Source: Sphingobacteriaceae bacterium
Lineage (GTDB): Bacteria; Bacteroidota; Bacteroidia; Sphingobacteriales; Sphingobacteriaceae
Assembly (NCBI GenBank): GCA_025450155.1
Contig: JANWIB010000004.1
Span: 1-22,706 of the forward strand
Reading direction: 5' to 3'
DNA length: 22,706 nt
Of this stretch, positions 15,458-22,706 are shown piece by piece. The notes below the pieces were generated by a model. That model saw only the letters and a list, made by a program, of their open reading frames with translations. It had not been told where the DNA came from and made no database searches. Positions within the stretch are counted from its first letter, which is position 1, and each line of letters starts with the position of its first letter. The position numbers and the translations under genes are program-made.

Positions 15458-15480
15458 TATAAATCAATTAATTGAGATTA

Positions 15481-15513
15481 CAAATATACGCAATTTTCAT
15501 AGTGCTTTTCACA
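15481..15513 (-). promoter_or_regulatory. Promoter of the tandem tat genes
   Basis: Minus-strand TATATTTG (15488-15481) is a full match to TAnnTTTG; 21 nt upstream is TGTG (15513-15510), three of four bases of the -33 element. It lies in the 77-nt gap between the T9SS cargo gene and the first tat gene, about 23 nt before the ATG. It separates the tat-gatA group from the upstream envelope operon. Confidence 0.65.
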
Positions 15514-15534
15514 ACAATTTATTATTCTATCTGC

Positions 15535-17583
15535 TCATCGTATAATACTAATTGAACCAGATTTTCGTATAGATTGCCTATTTAAATTTACTATTTCAAT
15601 AACGTAATAATAGGTCCCTATTGGCAGAGATTCACCTTTATGCATGCCATTCCAATTATCGGAAATGGATTTTGATTCAAATAATAAGTCTCCCCATCGA
15701 TTAAAAATTTTTATGCGGTAAGAAATCAGATTATTTATGGCAACAACAAATTCATCGTTGATATTATCACCGTTGGGGGTAAACGTATTCGGAATAAAAA
15801 TGGAATTCTTTTCGTAAATAATGTATTTTCCTTTTGATATAGCGGTTTGACAGACATCGCTTTTAATAGCCTTAAGAGTAACATCAAATTCGCCCTCTGT
15901 GTTATACTCGTGTGTGGGATTTCTTTCGGTAGAGGTTTGGCCATCACCAAAATCCCATACGAATGTATCGGCATCTTCTGATTGATTAAAAAATCGAATA
16001 GCAATAGGATTAGGCAATTGCACCGGAATATCCGGTTGAGTAGAAAAAGCGGCAATGGGTTGTTTATAGAATAACGGAATATTGATAATTACCGGATCGG
16101 CAACGCAACTTCCCTGCGAAGCTATCAAGCTATACTCACCCGCTGCTTCAGGCCCTTTTATTGGAACTGATACGGAAGCACCAAATGCACTAAAGCCATT
16201 TGGCCCCGTCCAAACATAATTCGTGTTAGGCTTATTTTCTGTCTCTAAATCAATAGTTGTTTTAGCACAAAAATCTACAGGATGTTTTAGTGTAATCTTC
16301 TGAACCGGGGTAACGCTTGCATCATAATCAAAGGTTTTACTGGCTACGGTAAAACAGCCTTGCTCGGTAATGGCTTCTAATACTACCGTTTTGGTACCCG
16401 AAGAGGAATAAGTTACGGTATGAGGCCCGGGAAGATCTGAAGAAGGAATATTGGCATCTTTACCGAAGCTCCATTTTAAAGTACTAGACTTTACAGACCG
16501 ATTAGTAAACGTATAACTTTGATTGGGCTGACAAGGATTATTCTTTACCATATCAAAGTCAGCTTTGGATTGTTCAAATTCGCCGGTTCCGCCAAACTCT
16601 ATAGTAAAACCATGATTAGCACTCGAAAAGTTACTTACTAGTAATGCATAATAATGCCCCTGCTGCATATCTATGTACTTAACTTTACCATTTTGTCCAA
16701 AGCCACAACCTCCGGGCTCTGATATATCTATTTCTCCGAAATCAAGACCAGTTTTATAATAGATAGGTTCTGTTGGACAAGTTGTATTATTGACACCATG
16801 GCCTGCTGCACACCGGATTACATTTGTTACATCATAAATGGCAAAAGGGTCATCCACTGTGCCCAAATCATAAAGTACAAAATCAATATCATCTGTAGTA
16901 ACGGTAGGAGTAATGGTAAAGGTAAGGGTTCCGTTGTTTGCCGCCACCCATTTGTACCAGGCTGTATTTGACTCCATCCCGCCTAAACAAGTGCCCCAAG
17001 GTTCCCATGGGTCAAGTCCTCCCCCCGCTATAGCAGTTTCTGTAACCATTGCTTTAGAGCAAAGTAAAGCCGCGTCGAGATAATCTTGTCCGGGGTTAAC
17101 AGAATTGAAGTTATTGACACAGAGTTTAAATGTACCCGATTGATTATTAGCCGCACTAACGCGGATATAATATTCTTTACCAATAGTAAGCTGGCCTTTG
17201 CTAAAGTTAGCCAGATTACCCACAGTAGAAAAATTCCCGGGCAATGGGGTATAAGTATTACAGTCGGTTTCGTAAAGCGCAACTAAGGGATATTCCAGCG
17301 TACCAGCTCCGGCCACATTTCCGTTTACAACGATAGTAACATCGTAAGCAAGAGCTGTAAATTTAAACCAAACGTCTTTTCCACCTGTTGGCGTGTGAGG
17401 TTGCCAATAAGCGGGGGCCGGAATACCATTGTCTATAGCTGTAATAGTACTAAATGCAGCGTCAGCCGAGCAATAGTTGGAAGCCAGCATAAAAGCGGTG
17501 GCACACCGATCATTAGGATGCTGGGCATACAGAAGATTAGAAATAAGCAATAGACTTATTAAAGATATATTTCTTAAACCCAT
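15535..17583 (-). CDS. Secreted PKD-domain protein with type B T9SS sorting domain
   Basis: A secreted or surface-attached protein of 682 residues. It has a signal peptide (MGLRNISLISLLLISNLLYAQ) and an N-terminal part with paired cysteines (NDRCATAFML...C; a second similar block near 165-330) resembling domains common in Bacteroidota surface proteins. A degenerate PKD-like stretch (LKWSFGKDA) and an Ig-like segment follow, then a clear PKD domain (FVWDFGDGQTSTERNPTHEY, about 545-575). The C-terminal 86 residues (597-682) are the gliding-motility/CHU_C type B sorting domain: IPNTFTPNGDNINDEF, IFNRWGDLLFES, NWNG, LPIGTYYYVI. That domain directs export by the type IX system, whose translocon gene sprA is also in this window. 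The frame is open to TTG 17592, but ATG 17583-17581 gives the proper signal peptide. It follows the EnvC-like gene by 14 nt. Its ligand or surface role cannot be read from sequence. Confidence 0.92.
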   Translation of the reverse strand: MGLRNISLISLLLISNLLYAQHPNDRCATAFMLASNYCSADAAFSTITAIDNGIPAPAYWQPHTPTGGKDVWFKFTALAYDVTIVVNGNVAGAGTLEYPLVALYETDCNTYTPLPGNFSTVGNLANFSKGQLTIGKEYYIRVSAANNQSGTFKLCVNNFNSVNPGQDYLDAALLCSKAMVTETAIAGGGLDPWEPWGTCLGGMESNTAWYKWVAANNGTLTFTITPTVTTDDIDFVLYDLGTVDDPFAIYDVTNVIRCAAGHGVNNTTCPTEPIYYKTGLDFGEIDISEPGGCGFGQNGKVKYIDMQQGHYYALLVSNFSSANHGFTIEFGGTGEFEQSKADFDMVKNNPCQPNQSYTFTNRSVKSSTLKWSFGKDANIPSSDLPGPHTVTYSSSGTKTVVLEAITEQGCFTVASKTFDYDASVTPVQKITLKHPVDFCAKTTIDLETENKPNTNYVWTGPNGFSAFGASVSVPIKGPEAAGEYSLIASQGSCVADPVIINIPLFYKQPIAAFSTQPDIPVQLPNPIAIRFFNQSEDADTFVWDFGDGQTSTERNPTHEYNTEGEFDVTLKAIKSDVCQTAISKGKYIIYEKNSIFIPNTFTPNGDNINDEFVVAINNLISYRIKIFNRWGDLLFESKSISDNWNGMHKGESLPIGTYYYVIEIVNLNRQSIRKSGSISIIR

Positions 17584-17597
17584 CAAAGTCAACTCTG

Positions 17598-18863
17598 TTA
17601 ATTGGCCAACCAGCTCTCTGGGTTCATTGGTGCAGCCCCTTTTCTTACCTCAAAATGCAACTGAGTAGTTCCGTCTGTTGGATCAGTAATTACAGTACCA
17701 ATAGTCTGTTTCAGATTTACTTTTTGACCTTTAGAGACATTGACAGACTTTAGGTTGGAATATACAGTAAAATACTCCCCGTGTCTGATCAAAATCGCAT
17801 ACATACCCCCAATATTTTGCACAGTGCTTACCTCGCCAGAAAATACAGCCCGCACTGCTGAGCCTTCATTGGTTTTTATATCTACACCGTTGTTCTCTAC
17901 TTTTACGTTTACGCCATAACTGTGGCTTCCAAAACCCTCTACAATAGTGCCTACCGAAACGGGCCATGGTAAACTGCCCCGGCTGCTTAAAAAGTCTGAA
18001 GATAATTTAGCCGATTCTGGAGTTGCCGAAAGAATGCTGGAACCTTTTGCAATGGGTTTGGTTACCGGAACATCCCGATTTTCGGCTTTAGCTTTTGCTG
18101 CGGCAATCCGGGCTTCTTCTTCCGCTTTTCTTCTTGCTTCTTCAATTTCGCGAGTAATAGCGTTTTGTATCGCCCGGTTTAGTCGGGCAGATTCTTGTTG
18201 TTTTTTAGTGAGTTCCTGCTTTAATTGTTTTTCCTGCTTGCTCAAATTACTGAGCACTTTAGATTGGTTATTTTTTTCTTTTCCTAAAGTTACTTTCTCT
18301 TCTTCCTGGTCTTGAAGTAAGTTGTTTTTTTCTTTTTTATTTTGGTCTAATTCAACAATTTTTATCCCCAAATCCTTCTGTGTTTCCTGGATATATTTGG
18401 CTTGTTTTTTACGGTATTCGCCAAATTGTTGCAAATATTTTAACCGTTTATAGGCTTGGTTAAAATCTTTAGAGGCAAACACAAACATCATTTTACTGTA
18501 AGCACTTTGGTTACGAAATGCAAAAAGAACCATTCCCGCATATTCTTTTTTTAGTTTATTGAGTTGAGTTTGTAGCGAATGGACGGTATTAGTATTCTCG
18601 GATATCTGGTTGTCAAGAAGCCGCACTTCAGAGTTTATCGTCTGTATTTTTTTTTCGCGAAGGCGGATCTGCGCATTGAGTGCATTGATTTGCTTTAGTG
18701 ATAGGCGTTTACTGCTGGAGGTTTTACTCAGACTGCTTCTCAGCATTTCAATTTCACGGGTAAGGGCTTCCTTGCGCCTTTTCAACTCTGCGCTGCTTTG
18801 TGCAAATGCCTGGCCTGTAAAACATAGTATGGCTAAAAAAATGAATAGCTTTTTAAAATTCAT
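17598..18863 (-). CDS. EnvC-like murein hydrolase activator with degenerate LytM (M23) domain
   Basis: A 421-residue periplasmic protein: signal peptide (ending AFAQ, residue about 22), a long charged coiled coil (about 22-255, rich in Lys/Glu/Gln), a variable linker, and a LytM/M23 domain (about 305-421). The domain keeps the fold signature (GVDIKTNEGSAVRAVFSGEV, LHFEVRKG, MNPESWL) but lacks metal and catalytic residues. The His of HxGxD is Asn324 (Asp328 is kept), the Tyr-x-His position is Asn370, and the first His of HLH is Gln401 (His403 is kept). That matches EnvC/NlpD-type proteins, which do not cut peptidoglycan but switch on amidases during cell separation; I infer that role. It sits 18 nt after the DUF4292 lipoprotein gene in an envelope operon. 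A TAGATTTG lies right before the ATG but would leave almost no leader. Confidence 0.9.
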   Translation of the reverse strand: MNFKKLFIFLAILCFTGQAFAQSSAELKRRKEALTREIEMLRSSLSKTSSSKRLSLKQINALNAQIRLREKKIQTINSEVRLLDNQISENTNTVHSLQTQLNKLKKEYAGMVLFAFRNQSAYSKMMFVFASKDFNQAYKRLKYLQQFGEYRKKQAKYIQETQKDLGIKIVELDQNKKEKNNLLQDQEEEKVTLGKEKNNQSKVLSNLSKQEKQLKQELTKKQQESARLNRAIQNAITREIEEARRKAEEEARIAAAKAKAENRDVPVTKPIAKGSSILSATPESAKLSSDFLSSRGSLPWPVSVGTIVEGFGSHSYGVNVKVENNGVDIKTNEGSAVRAVFSGEVSTVQNIGGMYAILIRHGEYFTVYSNLKSVNVSKGQKVNLKQTIGTVITDPTDGTTQLHFEVRKGAAPMNPESWLAN

Positions 18864-18881
18864 GGAAGCAAATCTATTTAA

Positions 18882-19667
18882 TTAATTTTTTACAGTAAAC
18901 CTTTTGGGCACACTGAAGGGAAAATCAAGAATCTCATTTACTCCCACCTGGTTATATTTCAAATCAATACCTACATTTTTATTATTTGCCATTGATTGGA
19001 TACCGATTGAATGCGGAATAACCAAGTCGGACACGGGATGAAAGTCGGAATAAGCAGCAGTTAAATTCTGATTAGCCCGGTCATCATTTAAATTGGTTTG
19101 TGCTACTTTATAATCGGGATTAAACGTGATCCGATAAGCTAAGCCATTAAGGTTTCCAACCAATATCGGCTGGCTATTTAATACGCCGATATCGTTTTTT
19201 CCTCTTTCTGAAATAAATTCAGGGTCGCAATTGCCAATCAACATAGCCTGCAAGGTTTTAAAATTTATTTGCTCGTTGGCAAATTCATGAATAAAGCTAA
19301 AGGGTTTTGCAGTGTATTCATTTTCCACCTTATTCATAATCTTAATACTATCTGGTGTAATTAAGGCCCGGGCAACTTCAATACCTGGAAAAACAATCAC
19401 GTTAATCCAAATAAGCTCATCTTTTTTAATGCGGATATTCATAGAAACATCGTTGTCCTTATTGTCAATAGATAAGCTTGCCTTAGCTTTTATAGAAAGC
19501 GTATTAAAATCTACTTGTTGATTTCGGATGCTTTTAAGAAGCGTGGTTTTAGAGGAAACAGCACTTGTGGAGGATGCTGTTGCAACTTCTTTTTTTGCTT
19601 TACAAGCTGCTATGATAGTAATAACAGCTATGAACATCAAGAATTTATTCAAAATATTTCTTTTCAT
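18882..19667 (-). CDS. DUF4292 family lipoprotein
   Basis: A 261-residue predicted lipoprotein: signal sequence MKRNILNKFLMFIAVITIIAAC with Cys22 as lipidation site, then a Ser/Thr-rich linker and a domain of mostly beta strands (IKAKASLSIDN, SMNIRIKKDELIWINV, YRITFNPDY, DLKYNQVGVNEILDF). It ends with the family's P-F-x-V-P-K-R-F block (FPFSVPKRFTV). I recognise this as the Bacteroidota DUF4292 family. No function is established that I can cite; the strand pattern and the repeated 'stiff beta sheet with a helix' feel resemble LolA/LolB-type lipoprotein carriers, an inference only. Its start overlaps the TPR gene by 23 nt, with AAGGA upstream of the ATG, so the two are probably coupled. The EnvC-like gene follows 18 nt on. 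Confidence 0.88.
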   Translation of the reverse strand: MKRNILNKFLMFIAVITIIAACKAKKEVATASSTSAVSSKTTLLKSIRNQQVDFNTLSIKAKASLSIDNKDNDVSMNIRIKKDELIWINVIVFPGIEVARALITPDSIKIMNKVENEYTAKPFSFIHEFANEQINFKTLQAMLIGNCDPEFISERGKNDIGVLNSQPILVGNLNGLAYRITFNPDYKVAQTNLNDDRANQNLTAAYSDFHPVSDLVIPHSIGIQSMANNKNVGIDLKYNQVGVNEILDFPFSVPKRFTVKN

Positions 19668-21369
19668 TAATTTTCCTTTCTAATTTTTGTGATTTAGATC
19701 CATACTCTTTGGCCTTTTCCCATTGTTTCAGCGCTAAATCTTTTTCTCCCATAAAAAACAATATATCTCCATAATGTTCAGCCTGGACATCGTTGACCTC
19801 ATTACTGTTCATTGCCTTTTCCATCCAAGTACGGGCTTCTTTATAGTTTTTTTGTTTAAACAACACCCATGCGTACGTATCCTGAAATGAAGGGTTACCG
19901 GGTTCTAATTCGTTAGAACGCTTTGACATTTGTGCTGCTTTTTCGAGATTTTGCCCTCTTAGCGATAAATAATAGGCATAATTATTTAAGGTGTAGCTAT
20001 TATTTTCATTATACTGAAGCGCTTTTTCATACGCCTGATCAGATTCATTAAATTTTTTTATCGCATTGTAGGCATCGCCTAAACCCGAATAAATCTGTCC
20101 CAGCATTTCTTTATCTTCCGTTTCAAGGTTTGCTGCATTTTTTAAATAATTTATGGCTTTTTCAGATTTTTGTTGCTGGTTGTAGGCGATGGCGGTGTAA
20201 AAATACAAAGGTGCCTGATTGGGGAATACAGTCAACGCCTCTTCGCCATCTGTACTTGCAGATTCAAAATCAGAAGTACTGATTTCTATTCGCAACAATT
20301 GCTCCCATATCAGATAAACCTGGTTATTAAGTTTCACCGCTTGCTGGTAAGCCGCTTTTGCTTCTGTCAATTTGTTTTGTTGGAAAAGTACATCGCCATA
20401 AATGGAAAATGATTTTGCATCTGTTGGATGGGCTTTGGTTAGTATAGAAGCTAATTCTTCTGCTTCTGTACGTGATGAGGCTTCGGAGAAGCGGGGAAAG
20501 TAGGATAATAGTATTCTAACTTTTGAATCAATATTTAGCGTTGGATTTGAAAAAGCTGCTTTAAGTTCGATAAAAGCCTCAGCTTTTTTACCCGCTGCCT
20601 GATAAACACTTGAAAGGGTAAGCCGGATATAAGCATTACCCGGATCAATAGACTTTGCTTTTTGCAATACTTCTAATGCCTTAGTTGTATTTTTATCATT
20701 GGCATAAAGCTCGGCAAGTTGTAAATAATATTCTATATCATCCGGGTGGGCTTTTATCTGCTTTTCAATTTCAGAAATTACCTGGTCTGATTTACCTTGT
20801 TTTAAATAAAGGCGCTGTCGTTCTGAAGACAATTCCTCGCTCGAACCAAAGCGTTTTTCTATTTCATTATATACCTGTTGTGCTTCATTTACCTTTTCGA
20901 GCCGCAGTAAGGCATTCGCCTTGTCGTAATAATAATCTCTCTCTCCGGGTTTAAGATTTATTAATTCGTTAAAAACTATTGCCAGTTGAGAATAATTTTT
21001 ATTTTTTTTATACACATCTGCCAGTAAGAGCCAATACCACTCATTATCAGGATTTACAGTTACCGCTTCACGCGAATATTGTTCGGCTTCTTCATCTAAA
21101 TCTTGAGCGTGGTAAATATTAGCCAGTTCATACAAAGAAGCATGGTTAGCAGGATCTAACGTAAGCACCCGTTTAAAATACTCTGTTGCTAATTCGGTAT
21201 TTTGAATAGCTTTTGCTTTAAGTCCCTCAAAAAACCATTCTTTAACCAGGTTACTATCGGCCTGGCTAAGTGTTTTACCAGCAACTATTACAAAAGAATT
21301 TTCTGCCTTTTGTTGTGCAAAACCAAGATTTGATAAAAGTAGTATCAGGTAGATTAACTTTTTATACAT
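19645..21369 (-). CDS. Secreted tetratricopeptide-repeat protein
   Basis: A 574-residue protein with a signal peptide (MYKKLIYLILLLSNLGFAQ, cut near residue 18) and then TPR units almost to the end. Recognisable repeats include AIQNTELATEYFKRVLTLDP, EEAEQYSREAVTVNPDN, TTKALEVLQKAKSIDPGN, TEAKAAYQQAVKLN, SEKAINYLKNAANLE, FNESDQAYEKALQYNEN and DLALKQWEKAKEYG, each about 34 residues apart. The charged C-terminus ends with a Lys/Glu-rich tail. TPR superhelices bind partner proteins; here the partner is presumably periplasmic or at the outer membrane, since no retention in the cytoplasm is expected. It lies 2 nt after dut and overlaps the DUF4292 gene by 23 nt. Co-transcription with a lipoprotein and an EnvC-like protein points to envelope assembly or division, but the exact role is unknown. 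Confidence 0.9.
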   Translation of the reverse strand: MYKKLIYLILLLSNLGFAQQKAENSFVIVAGKTLSQADSNLVKEWFFEGLKAKAIQNTELATEYFKRVLTLDPANHASLYELANIYHAQDLDEEAEQYSREAVTVNPDNEWYWLLLADVYKKNKNYSQLAIVFNELINLKPGERDYYYDKANALLRLEKVNEAQQVYNEIEKRFGSSEELSSERQRLYLKQGKSDQVISEIEKQIKAHPDDIEYYLQLAELYANDKNTTKALEVLQKAKSIDPGNAYIRLTLSSVYQAAGKKAEAFIELKAAFSNPTLNIDSKVRILLSYFPRFSEASSRTEAEELASILTKAHPTDAKSFSIYGDVLFQQNKLTEAKAAYQQAVKLNNQVYLIWEQLLRIEISTSDFESASTDGEEALTVFPNQAPLYFYTAIAYNQQQKSEKAINYLKNAANLETEDKEMLGQIYSGLGDAYNAIKKFNESDQAYEKALQYNENNSYTLNNYAYYLSLRGQNLEKAAQMSKRSNELEPGNPSFQDTYAWVLFKQKNYKEARTWMEKAMNSNEVNDVQAEHYGDILFFMGEKDLALKQWEKAKEYGSKSQKLERKINEKKYFE

Positions 21370-21371
21370 CT

Positions 21372-21806
21372 TTAAATTCCCGTATGGCCATAACCACCCG
21401 CCCCTCTGGCGGTTTCTGTTAACAATTCCACTTCTTCCCAGCTTACCTGCTCGTGTTTGGCAATAATCATTTGCGCTATCCGATCTCCTGATTGAACGTT
21501 AAAATCTACATCCGACAGATTGATCAACAAAATTTTTACTTCCCCACGATAATCGGCATCGATAGTACCGGGAGAGTTTAACACAGTTATACCATATTTC
21601 AAAGCCAATCCGCTCCTGGGCCTGATTTGAGCTTCGTGGCCTTTTGGCAACTCTATAAACAAGCCTGTTGGAATAAGTATACGTTGAAAAGGTTTAATAG
21701 TTATATCGCCTTCGGGCAAAAATGCTTTTACATCCATACCCGCAGAAAATATGGTTTCGTACGCAGGCAATTGGTTAGCGGATTTGTTTATTACTCGAAT
21801 AATCAT
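21372..21806 (-). CDS. dut: Deoxyuridine 5'-triphosphate nucleotidohydrolase (dUTPase)
   Basis: dUTPase hydrolyses dUTP to dUMP and pyrophosphate, keeping uracil out of DNA and feeding thymidylate synthesis. The 144-residue product has all five trimeric-dUTPase motifs in order: AGMDVKAF (1), RPRSGLALKYGI (2), GTIDADYRGEVKILLIN (3, with the uracil-binding hairpin), SGDRIAQMII (4) and RGAGGYGHTG (5; Tyr where Phe is usual, plus the His variant of the P-loop-like tail). Length and motif spacing are normal, so it should be active as a trimer. The start ATG overlaps the flippase stop by 4 nt (ATGA), and the TPR gene begins 2 nt after its stop. It is a passenger in an envelope operon, an arrangement I take to be typical of this phylum. 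Confidence 0.97.
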   Translation of the reverse strand: MIIRVINKSANQLPAYETIFSAGMDVKAFLPEGDITIKPFQRILIPTGLFIELPKGHEAQIRPRSGLALKYGITVLNSPGTIDADYRGEVKILLINLSDVDFNVQSGDRIAQMIIAKHEQVSWEEVELLTETARGAGGYGHTGI

Positions 21807-22706
21807 TTTCTCTTTAATAATAGTTTAAATTCTTTTTTTTCAAAAAATACTACTGCCGTAACAAATAACACTAAAAGGATATTCCCCCATATAGGATTTC
21901 TATTAAAACCAATAAACGCTAACACAACCAGCAGTATGGAAGATACAAGATATGCTAAATTTTTACGAAGATTATAAGGAATGGGGTAATTTTTTTGCCC
22001 TAAAACATACGAAAGTACCATCATAGTTACATAAGCCGTAAGTGATACCCAGGCGGCAGCCATATAGCTATACCTGGGAATAAAAATAACATTCAGGATA
22101 ATGGTAACAAGGGCGCCAATCCCGGAAATATATAAACCATACCGGGTTTGATCAGATAGTTTATACCAAATGGATAGGTTCATATAAATGCCTAAACTGA
22201 TGTACCCGAAAAGCAGAATGGGAACAATTTTAAGCCCGGACCAGTAGAGCATCTGCTGCACTTCATCTTTTCCTTTGATAAAGTATTTCAATAGTTCAAC
22301 ATTTGCTACAAGCGCCACAAAAACCAGGGAAACAGCAATAATAAAGTAATTCATGATGCGGGCATAAACCTCACCAGCGTTTTTATTTTTAGCATGGCTA
22401 AAGAAAAAAGGCTCGGCCCCTAACCGAAAAGCCTGAACAGCGATACTCAGAAAAATAGCTATTTTACTACATGCCCCATATATCCCAACTTCCTGGGCGC
22501 TGCTATTAGCCGGCAACAGCTTACCTAAAAATATCTTGTCAATATTTTCATTAATGATGAAAGAAATATTAGCAATCAATATCGGGAAGCTATAGATTAA
22601 CATCTCTTTTAGCATGTGCCATTCTAAGCGAAGCTTCAACTTCATCAACTCCGGCAACAAAAGAAACAGGGTGATAACACTGGCTATCAAATTCGATAGG
22701 AATACG
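21803..22706 (-). CDS. Polysaccharide/lipid-linked oligosaccharide flippase, C-terminal part (5' end outside window)
   Basis: The frame stays open to the last base, so this is the C-terminal 301 or so residues of a larger protein (members run about 430-500). I see at least eight hydrophobic segments with short loops, an opening LMKLKLRLEWHMLKEMLIYS that joins two halves, FPILIANISFIINENIDKIFLGKLL (a typical Wzx/MATE substrate-path helix with the conserved Asn/Asp and Lys), VGIYGACSKIA, and a basic end (EFKLLLKRK). This fits the Wzx/MVF/MATE-like group of flippases (polysaccharide biosynthesis protein), which move lipid-linked sugar precursors across the inner membrane. The substrate cannot be told. 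The TTG at 22690 is an internal codon, not the start. The stop overlaps dut by 4 nt. Confidence 0.88.
   Translation of the reverse strand, partial: VFLSNLIASVITLFLLLPELMKLKLRLEWHMLKEMLIYSFPILIANISFIINENIDKIFLGKLLPANSSAQEVGIYGACSKIAIFLSIAVQAFRLGAEPFFFSHAKNKNAGEVYARIMNYFIIAVSLVFVALVANVELLKYFIKGKDEVQQMLYWSGLKIVPILLFGYISLGIYMNLSIWYKLSDQTRYGLYISGIGALVTIILNVIFIPRYSYMAAAWVSLTAYVTMMVLSYVLGQKNYPIPYNLRKNLAYLVSSILLVVLAFIGFNRNPIWGNILLVLFVTAVVFFEKKEFKLLLKRK

Noticed and set aside
15735..16055. 106-codon minus-strand frame inside the T9SS cargo gene
   Set aside because: Different frame of an intact gene; the cargo's PKD and sorting domains run through without a break, so no frameshift or nested gene is supported.
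17947..18315. 122-codon plus-strand frame with Ser/Phe/Leu runs
   Set aside because: Antisense to the Lys/Glu-rich coiled coil of the EnvC-like protein; the composition is the expected complement of AAA/GAA codons.
18869..18876. TAGATTTG upstream of the EnvC-like gene as a promoter
   Set aside because: It matches the -7 consensus with TTTA 19 nt upstream, but transcription would start only 1-2 nt before the ATG. Probably chance in AT-rich DNA; a leaderless transcript is not excluded.
1..22706. CRISPR arrays, tRNA/rRNA genes, insertion sequences, toxin-antitoxin or phage-defence genes, riboswitches
   Set aside because: None seen on reading both strands. Gene content is core metabolism, repair and envelope, with uniform style and direction, so no sign of an accessory island.

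Overview
This window reads as chromosomal housekeeping DNA from a member of the Bacteroidota. The reasons are a full-length SprA (the outer-membrane translocon of the type IX secretion system), a secreted protein with the type B sorting domain used by that system, a DUF4292 lipoprotein, adjacent TatA genes, and promoters of the Bacteroidota type (TTTG, then 19-21 nt, then TAnnTTTG). The DNA is AT-rich. A Sphingobacteriales/Cytophagales-like origin is my guess from gene content; I cannot fix the family. Every gene I can support lies on the minus strand, so transcription runs from high to low coordinates. No tRNA, rRNA, CRISPR array, insertion sequence or phage gene was seen, and no gene-free stretch exceeds 300 bases.

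Right end (22706 to about 15535, in transcription order): the C-terminal part of a Wzx/MATE-type polysaccharide flippase (cut by the window edge), dut, a secreted TPR protein, a DUF4292 lipoprotein, an EnvC-like protein with a degenerate LytM domain, and a PKD-containing type B T9SS cargo protein. They are packed with overlaps of 4 to 23 nt or gaps of 2 to 18 nt and look like one operon. The theme is cell envelope and division, with dUTP hygiene as a passenger.

Middle (15513 to about 9700): a promoter precedes two tandem tatA-like genes. A strong hairpin then separates them from gatA (aminoacyl-tRNA amidotransferase), which is followed by an MltD-like lytic transglycosylase with LysM repeats. 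A malic enzyme-phosphotransacetylase fusion (maeB) follows, probably with its own promoter.

Left end (9698 to 1): ruvA follows maeB directly, then sprA, which appears to start at TTG. A good promoter drives gcvH, and gcvH is coupled to a VanZ-like membrane protein. That gene overlaps a 48-codon lipoprotein gene with a CxCP motif, which a length cutoff would miss. Finally feoA-feoB (ferrous iron uptake, feoB cut by the window edge) has a near-consensus promoter. A 25-bp palindrome covers its -33 region, and a Crp/Fnr-like palindrome lies just upstream.

I see no convincing new multi-gene system. The most useful new points are the hidden small lipoprotein gene, the two palindromes at the feoAB promoter, the hairpin in front of gatA, the loss of catalytic residues in the EnvC-like protein, and several start-codon corrections (gcvH, ruvA, gatA, the T9SS cargo).
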